The notes under the pieces are model-generated. The model was given only the letters and a program-made list of their open reading frames with translations. It was not told the origin of the DNA and did no database searches. The translations under genes were made by a program, and so were the position numbers. This document shows, piece after piece, positions 10,401-20,528 of a stretch of DNA of 64,000 bases (the first letter of the stretch is position 1; each line of letters opens with the position of its first letter). Source of the DNA: Rosistilla oblonga (GTDB taxonomy: Bacteria > Planctomycetota > Planctomycetia > Pirellulales > Pirellulaceae); contig NZ_CP036292.1 of NCBI RefSeq assembly GCF_007751715.1, positions 5,525,339 through 5,589,338 of the forward strand, written 5' to 3'.

Positions 10401-10771
10401 AGCGCAAACCCGGCTCCAGAATCTTTGGAGATCGAATGGATTCGCGTCGCCTTGCGGTTGCGACGCGGCGGATAGGCGGGAACCGCGGTCGCACCGGCTG
10501 CGTGGCAGGCGAAAAACCCGACGACAAACTCCAGCCCCGGAGGATACAGCAGCAGCACGCGGCCGCCCGTCGCACCTCGCTGTTGCAGGTGACCGGCCAG
10601 CGCGCGGACCCGCTCCCACAACTGGGCATAGGTCAACATCGCATCGTCATCTTCACCGTCGGTATAATAGAAGGCCGGCGCATCGGGTTGCTGCTCGGTC
10701 CAATAGCGAAGGATCTCGACAAAATTTGAACGGGGCGGATCGTAGGGGGCGAAAAAGCTTTCCAGATTCAC
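7418..10771 (-). CDS. Fatty acyl-AMP ligase / acyl carrier / alpha-oxoamine synthase fusion
   Basis: A 1117-residue, three-module protein with a GTG start at 10771. Module 1 (about 1-580) is an AMP-binding ligase with YTSGSTGDPKGVM and WLPTYHDMGL, the hallmark of fatty acyl-AMP ligases that load acyl carrier proteins rather than CoA. Module 2 (about 605-685) is an acyl carrier domain with GLDSLERLE; Ser641 is the expected phosphopantetheine site. Module 3 (about 720-1105) is a PLP-dependent alpha-oxoamine synthase (AONS/SPT/KBL family) with SASRLVSG, DEAHSIG and TLSKSFG (Lys954). Together they could activate a fatty acid, hold it on the carrier and condense it with an amino acid to a 1-amino-2-ketone-type lipid, analogous to long-chain-base synthesis. 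No ketoreductase is adjacent. Confidence 0.9.
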   Translation of the reverse strand: MNLESFFAPYDPPRSNFVEILRYWTEQQPDAPAFYYTDGEDDDAMLTYAQLWERVRALAGHLQQRGATGGRVLLLYPPGLEFVVGFFACHAAGATAVPAYPPRRNRKATRIHSISKDSGAGFALSIASVIEQIYSNKDQAADLSAIEMIASDDPSNAAIDAWKMPTIAANDIAMLQYTSGSTGDPKGVMLTHGNLIANCEYIVHAFTPTRAGSGASWLPTYHDMGLVGGVLKPLFYGRPNVLMSPMAFLQKPVRWLQMISKYKVSISGGPNFAYQLCVEKVTPEEIATLDLSGWEVAFNGAEPVRPTTIDAFAEKFASAGFRRDAFLPCYGMAETTLIVTGGPKGQPVVSHFSADGLNNLQVKQVTADDDDARALVGCGEVIPGERVEIVDPDSFQLLEPAKIGEVWVQSPSVGKGYWNDDAKTRAVFGASTADGQGPFLRTGDLGFMHEGQLYVTGRLKDMIIVRGVNRYPQDIELTCEQASDVVQSGAVAAMAMDFMGREQLMIVAETVRIRNHDWNAEIDRIRKAVTAEHELPPDAIYMVRAGSVPKTSSGKIQRHACLDMIRANELKIVGSWSRWESHEPLQGSTSHAQPKRPRLASEQVSPEIVSVVIREVKAIARERAGELSEDTNIAIDLGLDSLERLEIAHSLEKIFGGRFPDEALQEMETIAEVALAIREHLDCNPIDILAAASEQADLPLREVKPEDYTFALFPEYKRLKQTEQTLMITGLPNPYFTVHEGLTRDTTRIDGRDLISFASYNYLGMSGDPEVTRASTEAVERFGTSVSASRLVSGNKTIHGELEREIADWVGVEASVVFVGGHSTNETTIGHLVGPGDLILHDALSHNSIIQGALLSGARRRPFEHNDFEALDRALTEVRGQYRRVLVVIEGVYSMDGDFPDLPKFVEIKQRHKCLLMVDEAHSIGTMGATGRGMAEHFGVDPKSVDIWMGTLSKSFGSCGGYIAGCAELVEYLQYTAPGFVYSVGLPPASTAAALASLRVLKAEPQRVARLKERSNQFVREAQAHGLNTGQSCGTPVVPVITGNSLLALKLSHALFEAGINVQPILYPAVEEAAARLRFFITSEHTEQQIHDTVEEVAKQYVAVGGKLLQPAHAPQA

Positions 10772-11174
10772 AGTGCAGGATTCCGTTACGCTTTGATGTT
10801 CATTGGGAGCAGCCGCGTGCCGACCTCGAGGTCAACAAATTAACGTCTCAGACGCGTGGGGCTGTGCTGCGTAAAAAGGGGTCGTGTTTTGGGATAATGA
10901 CAATTATGTCTCGCAATCCAAAACCACGGGAGGGCAGTGAATTCAATTCAACTCACGTGACAGCACGTTTGGGGGTATCAACGCACCGCAGTTGCCGTAT
11001 AGGAGATTCGCTTGGTCGGGAAAACTCGACCGCTACGGACCATCTAAAGATACACCATTTATCGGCAGCGAGGAGCAGTTTCTGCGGGCTGCAGCCTGTT
11101 TACCCCCGCTGCAATGCGAAACCTAGGCCTGATAAATCGCCTCGACAGCCCACTTCATCGTCACGATAGCCGGC
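10772..11174. other. Intergenic region upstream of the ligase fusion gene
   Basis: About 400 bp between two minus-strand genes: rarA ends at 11175 and the fusion gene begins at 10771. No convincing gene is present; a plus-strand frame through it has no ribosome-binding site and no recognisable sequence. The region must hold the promoter of the fusion gene, but I could not pick a convincing -35/-10 pair. Confidence 0.5.
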
Positions 11175-12491
11175 TTACTTTGCCTGTTTCAGCTTTTCGC
11201 GAATCTTCACCAACCGCTCAGCCAATTCCTGCTCAAATCCTCGCCCCGAGGGCTCATAAAATTCGCGGTCGATCCCCAAATAGTCCATCGCGGCAACACC
11301 ATCAGCATGATTATGGGCGTACAAATAGCCCTCGCCATGCCCCAAATCTTTTGCTCCCTGGTAGTGCTTGTCCCGCAGCGCCACCGGGACGGGAACCAAG
11401 TCTCCCTGCCGGACCTCGGTTCGAGCGTTGCCGATCGCCGTGGTTGCCGAGTTACTCTTGGGAGCCAACGCGAGATAGATCACGGTTTGGCTGAGCGTTA
11501 GTTGACACTCGGGCAGCCCGATAAATTCGCAAGCCTGCATCGCAGCGACCGCCAGCGGCAGCGCCTGCGGATCGGCATTGCCGACGTCTTCGCTTGCCAA
11601 GATGACCAACCGACGACATAAAAAGCGAACGTCTTCGCCCCCTTCGAGCATCCGAGCCAACCAATACAGCGACGCATCGGGATCGCTGCCGCGGAGACTT
11701 TTGATCAGCGCGCTCGCCATATCGTAATGCTCGTCTCCGGTGCCATCGTACCGAATCGATTTCTGTTGCAGCGATTCGCTCGCCAACTTCAGATCGAATC
11801 GGACCGGCCGATCGGAACTGCTCAGCACCCCGATCTCCAAAGCCCCCAGCGCTTTCCGAGCGTCCCCTTCGACCATCGTGGCGATATATTGCAACGCCTC
11901 GTCGTCCGCCTCGATCGGAATATCCCCTAGGCCGCGCTGTGGCGTTCGGATCGCCCGCTGCAGCAGATCGACGATCTCCGCGTTGCTTAGCGGTTCGAAC
12001 TGGAAGACTTGCGAACGGCTGATCAACGCCGCGTTGATCGCAAAATAGGGATTGCTGGTCGTCGCCCCAACAAGCGTCACAATCCCCGCTTCGACGTCGG
12101 GCAACAGCGCGTCCTGCTGCGATTTGTTGAAGCGATGGATCTCATCGATAAACAGAATCGGCCGCGGCGCACCTGCCGATACGTCGTCGCGAGCCTGCGC
12201 CAAGACCTCGCGGAGCTCTTTCACTCCCGACAGTACAGCGCTTAACGAATGGAAGCGACCACCGGTTTCGTGAGCCAACAGTTCGGCAAGCGTCGTCTTC
12301 CCCGTACCCGGCGGGCCAAAGAACAAGATCGAACCGAGCTGCCGCGCGTCGATCATCCGACGTAGCAACTTACCCTCTCCAAGCAACTGCTCCTGGCCGG
12401 CGAATTCGGTCAGCTGACGCGGACGCATCCGCGCCGCAAGCGGTTTGTTGGCTTCCAAATGGTCCGCTTCGGCTTCATCAAACAGCGACAT
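11175..12491 (-). CDS. rarA: Replication-associated recombination protein A (RarA/MgsA AAA+ ATPase)
   Basis: A 438-residue clamp-loader-like ATPase acting at stalled replication forks. The N-terminus (MSLFDEAE, RMRPRQLTEFAGQEQLL) is typical. Walker A is GPPGTGKTT (59-67), Walker B is ILFIDEIHRFNKSQQDALLP, sensor 1 lies in LVGATTSNPYF, and the arginine-finger segment is ALISRSQVF. The C-terminal part has the family's tetramerisation region (ALPLAVAAMQACEFIGLPE) and the LVPVPVALRDKHYQGAKDLGHGEGY segment. Length is as usual for the family. The gene lies 3' of fusA on the same strand but is separated from it by 830 bp holding the tandem repeat array. Confidence 0.95.
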   Translation of the reverse strand: MSLFDEAEADHLEANKPLAARMRPRQLTEFAGQEQLLGEGKLLRRMIDARQLGSILFFGPPGTGKTTLAELLAHETGGRFHSLSAVLSGVKELREVLAQARDDVSAGAPRPILFIDEIHRFNKSQQDALLPDVEAGIVTLVGATTSNPYFAINAALISRSQVFQFEPLSNAEIVDLLQRAIRTPQRGLGDIPIEADDEALQYIATMVEGDARKALGALEIGVLSSSDRPVRFDLKLASESLQQKSIRYDGTGDEHYDMASALIKSLRGSDPDASLYWLARMLEGGEDVRFLCRRLVILASEDVGNADPQALPLAVAAMQACEFIGLPECQLTLSQTVIYLALAPKSNSATTAIGNARTEVRQGDLVPVPVALRDKHYQGAKDLGHGEGYLYAHNHADGVAAMDYLGIDREFYEPSGRGFEQELAERLVKIREKLKQAK

Positions 12492-12692
12492 CAGATCGTT
12501 TCATAGAGGGTTCGAGGAACGCGAACTCACCGCCGCCGGGGAACACGCTGGCCAGCAAGCAACTTGCACAGCAAACGCGCCGTGCCTGGGCGACGGATCG
12601 CACCCTCAAGTATCTCAGATGTCGGCGGGCAAAGTAACTGCACCCGACCGCGCAAATCGCGTTTACGTAGCGCCACATCCAAATCGATCCGA

Positions 12693-13312
12693 CGCGCGGC
12701 CCGATGGGCACGCGGCTAAACGAAGCAACAGCTGCAGCCCACTCGTTTAACCGCGTGGGCAACGCCCCGCGCGTCTCGAGCACAAGTCAAACCAACCCGC
12801 CCGCCAGGCGTCACAGCGTCGCATCCACACAACAAACAACGCGCGGCCCGGTGGGCACGCGGCTAAACGAAGCAACAGCAGCAGCCCACCCGTTTAACCG
12901 CGCGGGCAACGCCTCGCGCGTCTCGAGCACAAATCAAACCAACCCGCCCGCCAGTCGTCGCAGCGTCGCATCCACACAACAAACAACGCGCGGCCCGATG
13001 GGCACGCGGTTATACGAAGCAACAGCTGCAGCACACTCGTTTAACCGCGTGGGCAACGCCCCGCGCGTCTCGAGCACGAGTCAAACCAAGCCGCAGGCCA
13101 GTCATCGCAGCGTCGCATCCACACAACAAACAACGCGCGGCCCGATGGGCACGCGGCTAAACGAAGCGCCAGCTGCAGCCCACTCGTTTAACCGCGTGGG
13201 CAACGCCCCGCGCGTCTCGAGCACGAGTCAAACCAAGCCGCAGGCCAGTCATCGCAGCGTCGCATCCACACAACAAACAACGCGCGGCCCGGTGGGCACG
13301 CGGTTAAACGAC
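12693..13312. repeat. Tandem array of 147-bp units, 4 full copies plus a partial fifth
   Basis: Units begin at 12693, 12840, 12987 and 13134 with the same CGCGCGGCCC; a truncated fifth starts at 13281 and stops at about 13312, ten bases before the fusA stop. The period is exactly 147 bp. Each unit holds an imperfect inverted repeat, GGGCACGCGGCTAAACGA against TCGTTTAACCGCGTGGGC, around a loop with CAGCTGCAG, so each can fold into a long hairpin. Units 3 and 4 share variants (AAGCCGCAGGCC) not present in 1 and 2, which indicates stepwise duplication. The array fills most of the gap between fusA and rarA. Confidence 0.95.
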
Positions 13313-13321
13313 GATTGGAAA

Positions 13322-15412
<2,091 letters not shown>

Positions 15413-15459
15413 GACGTGATCTGATCGGGGTTACTGGGGAGCGAGGAATGGTTCACACG

Positions 15460-15494
15460 AAAAAAGCCGCAGACCAACGAAGGCGTGCGGCTTT
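15460..15494 (-). terminator. Intrinsic terminator between rpsG and fusA
   Basis: On the minus strand there is a 9-bp stem, AAAGCCGCA paired with TGCGGCTTT (15486-15494 and 15463-15471), with a 14-nt loop. It is followed by an unbroken run of six T (15465-15460). It lies 26 bp past the rpsG stop and 48 bp before the fusA start, so rpsL-rpsG transcripts should end, at least partly, before fusA. Confidence 0.8.
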
Positions 15495-15519
15495 GTCGAA
15501 TAGGTTTGCTGTAGCGAGA

Positions 15520-15990
15520 CTACCAAGCAAAGTGAGCGAACGCCTTATTAGCGTCAGCCATACGGTGCGTGTTTTCACGCTTGGTGTAGGCGGTGCCTTC
15601 TTTGTTGTACGCTGCCAAGAATTCGTCGGCCAACTTCATGTGAGTCGGACGTCCCTTCTTGTCGCGAATCGCGCCCAAGATCCAACGGAACGCCAACGCT
15701 TGCTGACGCGAGCGGTTGACTTGCATTGGGACCTGATACGACGCACCACCAACCCGCTTGCTACGGACTTCGATGTGCGGCTTGACGTTTTCGATCGCCT
15801 GTTCGAAAACCTCGAAAGGCTCCAGGTCCGCCTTGCGTCGCTTGATCTCTTCGAGCGAGTTGTAGAACACGTTCAGAGCGACAGTCTTTTTGCCGTCATG
15901 CATCAGATTGTTGACGAACTTGCTGACAAGCACCGAGTTGAACCGGGGGTCAGGCTTTAACTGCGAACGGCTGGCGGTAATACGTCCCAT
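15520..15990 (-). CDS. rpsG: 30S ribosomal protein S7
   Basis: S7 is a primary 16S rRNA-binding protein that nucleates the small-subunit head. The protein has 156 residues, the usual bacterial length, if it starts at the ATG at 15990 (MGRITASR); an upstream in-frame extension is not conserved. Family marks are [30 protein letters not shown]-like sequence ([19 protein letters not shown]) and [20 protein letters not shown]. It follows rpsL by 102 bp on the same strand, the classical rpsL-rpsG order of the str operon. No strong Shine-Dalgarno sequence is visible. Confidence 0.97.
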   Translation of the reverse strand: MGRITASRSQLKPDPRFNSVLVSKFVNNLMHDGKKTVALNVFYNSLEEIKRRKADLEPFEVFEQAIENVKPHIEVRSKRVGGASYQVPMQVNRSRQQALAFRWILGAIRDKKGRPTHMKLADEFLAAYNKEGTAYTKRENTHRMADANKAFAHFAW

Positions 15991-16092
15991 GGAGGTCTCT
16001 AAACTGGATTCGGTGAACTGCGGTATAAAAATTAGGCACAAACGATTCGCTGCCCGAGCGAATCGCCGGGCAATCGCATCGTCTTCGCAAAA

Positions 16093-16461
16093 CTAGCTCT
16101 TCTTCGCACCATAACGGCTGCGAGCTTGCTTTCGTCCGTCAACACCCAAAGTATCGCGTGCACCGCGAACAACTTGGTAGCGAACACCCGGAAGATCGCG
16201 TACACGACCGCCGCGAACCAGCACGATCGAGTGCTCTTGCAGGTTGTGGCCTTCGCCGGGGATGTAAACAGTGACTTCTTTGCCATTGCTCAAGCGAACA
16301 CGGGTGATCTTACGAAGAGCCGAGTTTGGCTTCTTAGGCGTCATCGTACGCACTTGCAAGCAAACGCCCTGGCGTTGTGGACATTTTTCCAAAACGGGAG
16401 CCTTGCTGACTTTCTTCGCCAGCTTGCGACGCTTTCGTACTAATTGGTTGATCGTTGGCAT
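16093..16461 (-). CDS. rpsL: 30S ribosomal protein S12
   Basis: S12 sits at the decoding centre and sets translational accuracy. The protein is 122 residues and complete. The conserved [11 protein letters not shown] (Lys43, Lys44) and [11 protein letters not shown] motifs are present. In the loop normally RGGRVKDLPGVRY, the residue at position 88 (codon CGC) is Arg instead of Lys. Replacement of Lys88 by Arg is a known streptomycin-resistance change in other bacteria, whereas Lys43, the other main site, is unchanged. First gene of the str cluster; its promoter should lie in the divergent gap 16462-16987. Confidence 0.98.
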   Translation of the reverse strand: MPTINQLVRKRRKLAKKVSKAPVLEKCPQRQGVCLQVRTMTPKKPNSALRKITRVRLSNGKEVTVYIPGEGHNLQEHSIVLVRGGRVRDLPGVRYQVVRGARDTLGVDGRKQARSRYGAKKS

Positions 16462-16987
16462 TCGTTATATTTCCGCGAGCCGAGCGCAATAGCAATGAGT
16501 TAAATGGTGAATTTTGATCGCTTAGTATCCATCTTCGGGTCGGTTCGTCAAGGGCTTTCAGTGGCAAAAACATTGCCGAAGTCGACGAATCGAAATTTTT
16601 CGATCCCCCGCCCCCAAACGATCTCCGCCGCGCCAAACCGCAGAAAAGGAACTTTTCCGGTTAGCCCAGCCGATGCCCGCGCCGCGACCAGAAGCCTAAA
16701 AACGCTGCGAAGTCGCGTCCTAGTGGACTGCCGACGACGGCGATCTCGCAATTTCCGGCGAATAAACTAACGGTCCGATCGTGCGTGTTGCGCCACGCAT
16801 TTCTGCAAATCGCCAGTCGCTGGCCGAAAGCAACGTTTTTCCGTTTTATCGAAGCCAGCATGTGCGTTAGGCTTAAACTATATCGTCGGTTGATCGCGAT
16901 CCCCTTAATGATAAGGCGATGATCGCGAGATTAGAGGCTTTCGCGCTGATTTGCGACTGGCTGCGGTTTTGCCACAGGAGATTTTTG
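16462..16987. other. Divergent intergenic region upstream of rpsL
   Basis: About 525 bp between rpsL (leftward) and the HEAT-repeat gene (rightward). It must carry promoters for both. No gene, hairpin-plus-T-run or repeat is evident. The bases just before 16988 include CAGGAG, the ribosome-binding site of the rightward gene. Confidence 0.5.
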
Positions 16988-18187
16988 ATGAATCGATGGA
17001 CCATCCTATTAATGGTTGCCACGCTGGCGAACGCCTGCGACGCCGATGTCGTCTACCTTCGTGGCGGCGGCAGCCTCTCGGGATCCGTTAAATCGCTCGA
17101 AATGGGCAAGCAGAAGGTGATCGTCGTCGATACCGGCAACGGAATCCAAATCTCGCTGACGCAAGGCGAAGTCGCACGCGTCGACCGCGAGAACGATCTG
17201 ATCGCACAATATCAGGCGCATCGTGCCACCGCCGGCGAAGACGCCGACGCCCACTGGGAACTCGCGCGATGGTGCAAAGCCAATTCATTGCTGCCGCAGT
17301 ACGACCGGCAGGTTCGGCACGTGATCCGGCTGAACCCGCAGCACCCAACCGCTCGAGCCTCGCTCGGCTACACGTCGGTCAACGGCAAGTGGGTTCTGCA
17401 CGACGAATTGCAACGCGCCCACGGTTTGGTCCGCCACCTGGGGAAATGGAAAGTTCCCGCCGACGTGGAGATGACGGAGGCTGAAGCCGAACTGGAGATC
17501 CAACAGAAACAGTGGATCCAAACGGTCAAGCGTCTCCGCGGTCGCGTGCTTAAAGGTGGCAAGGCGGCGGACGAATCGCTGGTCGAACTCACTGCGATCG
17601 AAGACCCGCTGGCCTCCGGTGCGATCGGCAAACTGTTGGTCCAACGCGAAGACCCCGATTCGCTGCGGATGCTGTGGGTCAAACTGCTCTCGAAATGGGA
17701 GACCGCCGAAGCTGCCGACGCCCTGATCATGGCCAGTCTGTTCGATCCCGAACCGATGATTCGCGAAGCCTGCTTGGATCGGCTGGAGCAATTCGCCAAG
17801 ACGCGTGCGGTCAACACTTACATCGCGATGCTCCGCGACAACGACAACAAAAAGGTCCGCATCGCCGCCAATGCCTTGATGGCGATGAAAGATCCGCGAT
17901 CGATCCTACCGCTGACCGACGCCTTAGTGACGACGCATAAGTCGAAAACCGGCGGCGGGCCGAGCATGAGTTCCAGCTTCGACCGCAATGGTGGCGGTGG
18001 AGGCGGTTTTTCGTTTGGCGGCGGGAAAGAGAAGATTATCGAACAGAAGGTTCGCAACCCGCCGGTGCTGTCGGCGCTGATGACGCTCGCCCCCGACGCC
18101 GATTACCAATACGACGCAGAGCGTTGGCGCCAGCACTTCTCGCGGCAGATGGCCGAGGTCTCCTACGACCTCCGCCGCGATCTCTGA
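16988..18187 (+). CDS. Secreted HEAT-repeat protein
   Basis: A 399-residue protein from ATG 16988, with AGGAG seven bases upstream. It has a signal peptide (MNRWTILLMVATLANACDADV), then a beta-rich region VVYLRGGGSLSGSVKSL-like segment (about 20-65) common at the start of planctomycete exported repeat proteins. A TPR/HEAT-like helical region follows: HWELARWCKANSLLPQYDRQ, then LMASLFDPEPMIREACLDRL and NKKVRIAANALMAMKDPRSI, which are clear HEAT units. Near the C-terminus a glycine-rich insert (GGGGGGFSFGGGK) precedes a conserved helical tail. It is probably a periplasmic protein-binding scaffold; its partner is unknown. Confidence 0.75.
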   Translation: MNRWTILLMVATLANACDADVVYLRGGGSLSGSVKSLEMGKQKVIVVDTGNGIQISLTQGEVARVDRENDLIAQYQAHRATAGEDADAHWELARWCKANSLLPQYDRQVRHVIRLNPQHPTARASLGYTSVNGKWVLHDELQRAHGLVRHLGKWKVPADVEMTEAEAELEIQQKQWIQTVKRLRGRVLKGGKAADESLVELTAIEDPLASGAIGKLLVQREDPDSLRMLWVKLLSKWETAEAADALIMASLFDPEPMIREACLDRLEQFAKTRAVNTYIAMLRDNDNKKVRIAANALMAMKDPRSILPLTDALVTTHKSKTGGGPSMSSSFDRNGGGGGGFSFGGGKEKIIEQKVRNPPVLSALMTLAPDADYQYDAERWRQHFSRQMAEVSYDLRRDL

Positions 18188-18224
18188 TTACCGATCCTGA
18201 TCTCTGCACTCGGTAGCACCGCGA

Positions 18225-19118
18225 CTAGGGAGTCTCTTGTTTCCAGTCGCGCCACAGCCAACGGAGCGATTCGGGCAGGATCGCGCCGCCATGTTTGCCG
18301 TTGTGTCCGCCGCTGCCGTATTCAAATTTGTAGTCATAGTTTTTGTAGGCCAGCGATTTCGCCAACTCCTGATTCGCCAACGGCCAGTTCCCGTGATCGT
18401 TATCGAGATCGCCCGAACCGTCTTGCAGGAAGACGCGAATCGGTTTGACGGGCGTCTTGCGAATCAACGCTTCACAGTTGTGACCGCCGCGAATGTTGAC
18501 AAAGCTGCCGACGTGGCTCAGCACCTTGCCAAACGCATCGGGCCGCTCCCACGCCGCGGTGAAGGCGCAGATCCCGCCGGAGCTGATCCCGCCGATCGCT
18601 CGCAGTTTTGGGTTGTCGGTGATTTTGTATTGCTTGCCCACTTCCGGCAGGATCTCTTCCAACAGCAGCCGCGAATAATCGGCCGACAGCGTGTCGTATT
18701 CAAAGCTGCGATTCGAAGGAGTTGGTTTCCAACCACGCTTCTCGGGCAGCTCCTTCTTCGTCCCCGGATCGATCATCACAGCGATCGTGATCGGCATCGA
18801 TCCGTCGTGAATCAAGTTGTCGAAAACCGTCGGCACTCGGAAATCGCCCTTCAATGATTCGTAGGCGTGACCGTCCTGAAAGACCATCAACGCCGCTGGC
18901 TGGCTGCCGTCGTATTGCGCTGGAACGTAAACGCTGTAGCGACGCTTCGTCCCTTCAAAAACCTTGCTCTTATCCCAGACGTGTTGAGTTACCTTGCCTT
19001 GGGGCACGCCCTCGCGAGGCTTCGAATCGGGGCCGTGCTTGTATTGCGAATCGTCGCCGCGGGCGGTCCCCACGATGCAAAGGCTGAACAACAGGAGAGC
19101 AAAGCTGCGGTACTTCAT
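18225..19118 (-). CDS. Secreted esterase, enterochelin-esterase-like alpha/beta hydrolase
   Basis: A 297-residue protein. The start ATG at 19118 gives a clean signal peptide (MKYRSFALLLFSLCIVGTARG); the frame extends 15 codons further upstream without support. It is an Esterase_D/Fes-type alpha/beta hydrolase. Features are YSVYVPAQYDG, MVFQDGHAY (oxyanion-hole strand), the nucleophile elbow GGISSGG (Ser179), DGSGDLDND and the C-terminal GGHNGKHGG with the catalytic His. Homologues hydrolyse ester-linked siderophores or carbohydrate esters; nothing nearby decides the substrate. It converges with the HEAT-repeat gene with 37 bp between them. Confidence 0.85.
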   Translation of the reverse strand: MKYRSFALLLFSLCIVGTARGDDSQYKHGPDSKPREGVPQGKVTQHVWDKSKVFEGTKRRYSVYVPAQYDGSQPAALMVFQDGHAYESLKGDFRVPTVFDNLIHDGSMPITIAVMIDPGTKKELPEKRGWKPTPSNRSFEYDTLSADYSRLLLEEILPEVGKQYKITDNPKLRAIGGISSGGICAFTAAWERPDAFGKVLSHVGSFVNIRGGHNCEALIRKTPVKPIRVFLQDGSGDLDNDHGNWPLANQELAKSLAYKNYDYKFEYGSGGHNGKHGGAILPESLRWLWRDWKQETP

Positions 19119-19211
19119 GATGGTGAAACCTGTAGAAGGGAGATCGGGAATGGGCCGACGCAAATCGGCCCCGCGAATCGAAACGTCCGCTGGGCGGATG
19201 GCAAATTATAG

Positions 19212-19832
19212 CTACTCCGATGCCAACATTTGCTCGACAAATGGGCGAACATCTTTGGCATAAGTGAACCCAGCGTCGTCCCCCGCGTCGACAAACCGCT
19301 TCGTCAGCGTCCCATCGGCAGCGTAGATAAAGACCGCCGGGATCGAATCGAGTTCCAGCGTTTCGTAGATATCGCTGTCAGCCGTCGTCGACAGGAAATT
19401 TGTCGTCGTCGCCTTCTGCGATTTCAAAAACGCAGCGACCGCGTCGCTATAGGTTTCCGGCGGCTTCGATTTGATCCCGATGTAATCGATGCAGACCGAG
19501 ATGCAGCGAATCTTCTCGCCGTGTGCATCGTGCAGTTCGACCAAACCGTGGAACTCCTGCATGCAGGGCGCACAGGCGGTGCTCCAGATGTCGACCACGA
19601 CCGGCTTGCCCGCCGCAGCGATCTCTTTCTCGATCGCCGGCCAATCGGCAAGCGTCAATTCGACGGCAGCTTCGCCAGCCGCAGCCGCTTCATCGCCGGC
19701 GGCCTGCGACGCCTGGTCCTGCGAAGTCGCCGCGGAATCGGTCCCATCCGACTTTCCCGCGATCTTCGAATCGCATCCCGACAGGATCAAGAGACTACAG
19801 CTAACAGCACACAACAGCATTCGCAAATTCAT
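19212..19832 (-). CDS. Thioredoxin-like (TlpA family) lipoprotein
   Basis: A 206-residue protein from ATG 19832, with a lipobox signal peptide ending LLILSGC. After an Ala/Glu-rich linker, the thioredoxin fold starts near residue 65. The active site is STACAPCMQEF with Cys87 and Cys90. The cis-Pro segment is DSIPAVFIY, and GTLTKRFVDAG closes the fold. The CAPC centre with an acidic surround resembles TlpA/ResA disulfide reductases that act in the periplasm. It is divergent from the ArsR regulator of the persulfide locus and shares its 270-bp upstream region, so a functional link is possible but not shown. Confidence 0.85.
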   Translation of the reverse strand: MNLRMLLCAVSCSLLILSGCDSKIAGKSDGTDSAATSQDQASQAAGDEAAAAGEAAVELTLADWPAIEKEIAAAGKPVVVDIWSTACAPCMQEFHGLVELHDAHGEKIRCISVCIDYIGIKSKPPETYSDAVAAFLKSQKATTTNFLSTTADSDIYETLELDSIPAVFIYAADGTLTKRFVDAGDDAGFTYAKDVRPFVEQMLASE

Positions 19833-20046
19833 CGATCGATAGTTCCTGAAGGAGGGGCAAAACGGAAGGCGTGAACTCTGCAGGTGGCGTCCATCACCAC
19901 CCGCTAGAGGTTCATCGATTGTCATCCTTTCCGCATCCGGCTGCAACAACGCAGAGCGGCAAGCCAACCGGCCTTACCATCCTCTCGAGGCTTGCCCGGC
20001 GGCTCAAGCCCCGCGACTGCAAACGAATAATCACCAGAATGATTCA

Positions 20047-20076
20047 TTGACATGTCGCAACATTACGATATATATT
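20047..20076 (+). promoter_or_regulatory. Sigma-70-type promoter of the ArsR gene
   Basis: A perfect TTGACA at 20047-20052 is followed after 18 bp by TATATT at 20071-20076, 24 bp before the ArsR start codon. The -10 region overlaps an AT-rich stretch (CGATATATATTAG) that could hold an operator for autoregulation, but no clean palindrome of ArsR type is visible. Confidence 0.65.
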
Positions 20077-20100
20077 AGTAGTAGCCACCGGGGAGATGAA

Positions 20101-20418
<318 letters not shown>

Positions 20419-20528
20419 CCAACGGAAGAAACGAGAATCGATACGCGTCTCTTATTTAGCTAAAAACATCGTCAACTTGCGACATCACGAACAATAGCCC
20501 AACTGTCCACCTCTCGGGAGATCTTGAA

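Noticed and set aside
10726-11169. Plus-strand frame of 147 codons in the gap before the fusion gene
   Set aside because: No homology, unusual composition, no ribosome-binding site, and its start overlaps the fusion gene.
12693-13312. CRISPR array
   Set aside because: Units are 147 bp, adjacent and near-identical along their full length. There are no unique spacers and no cas genes.
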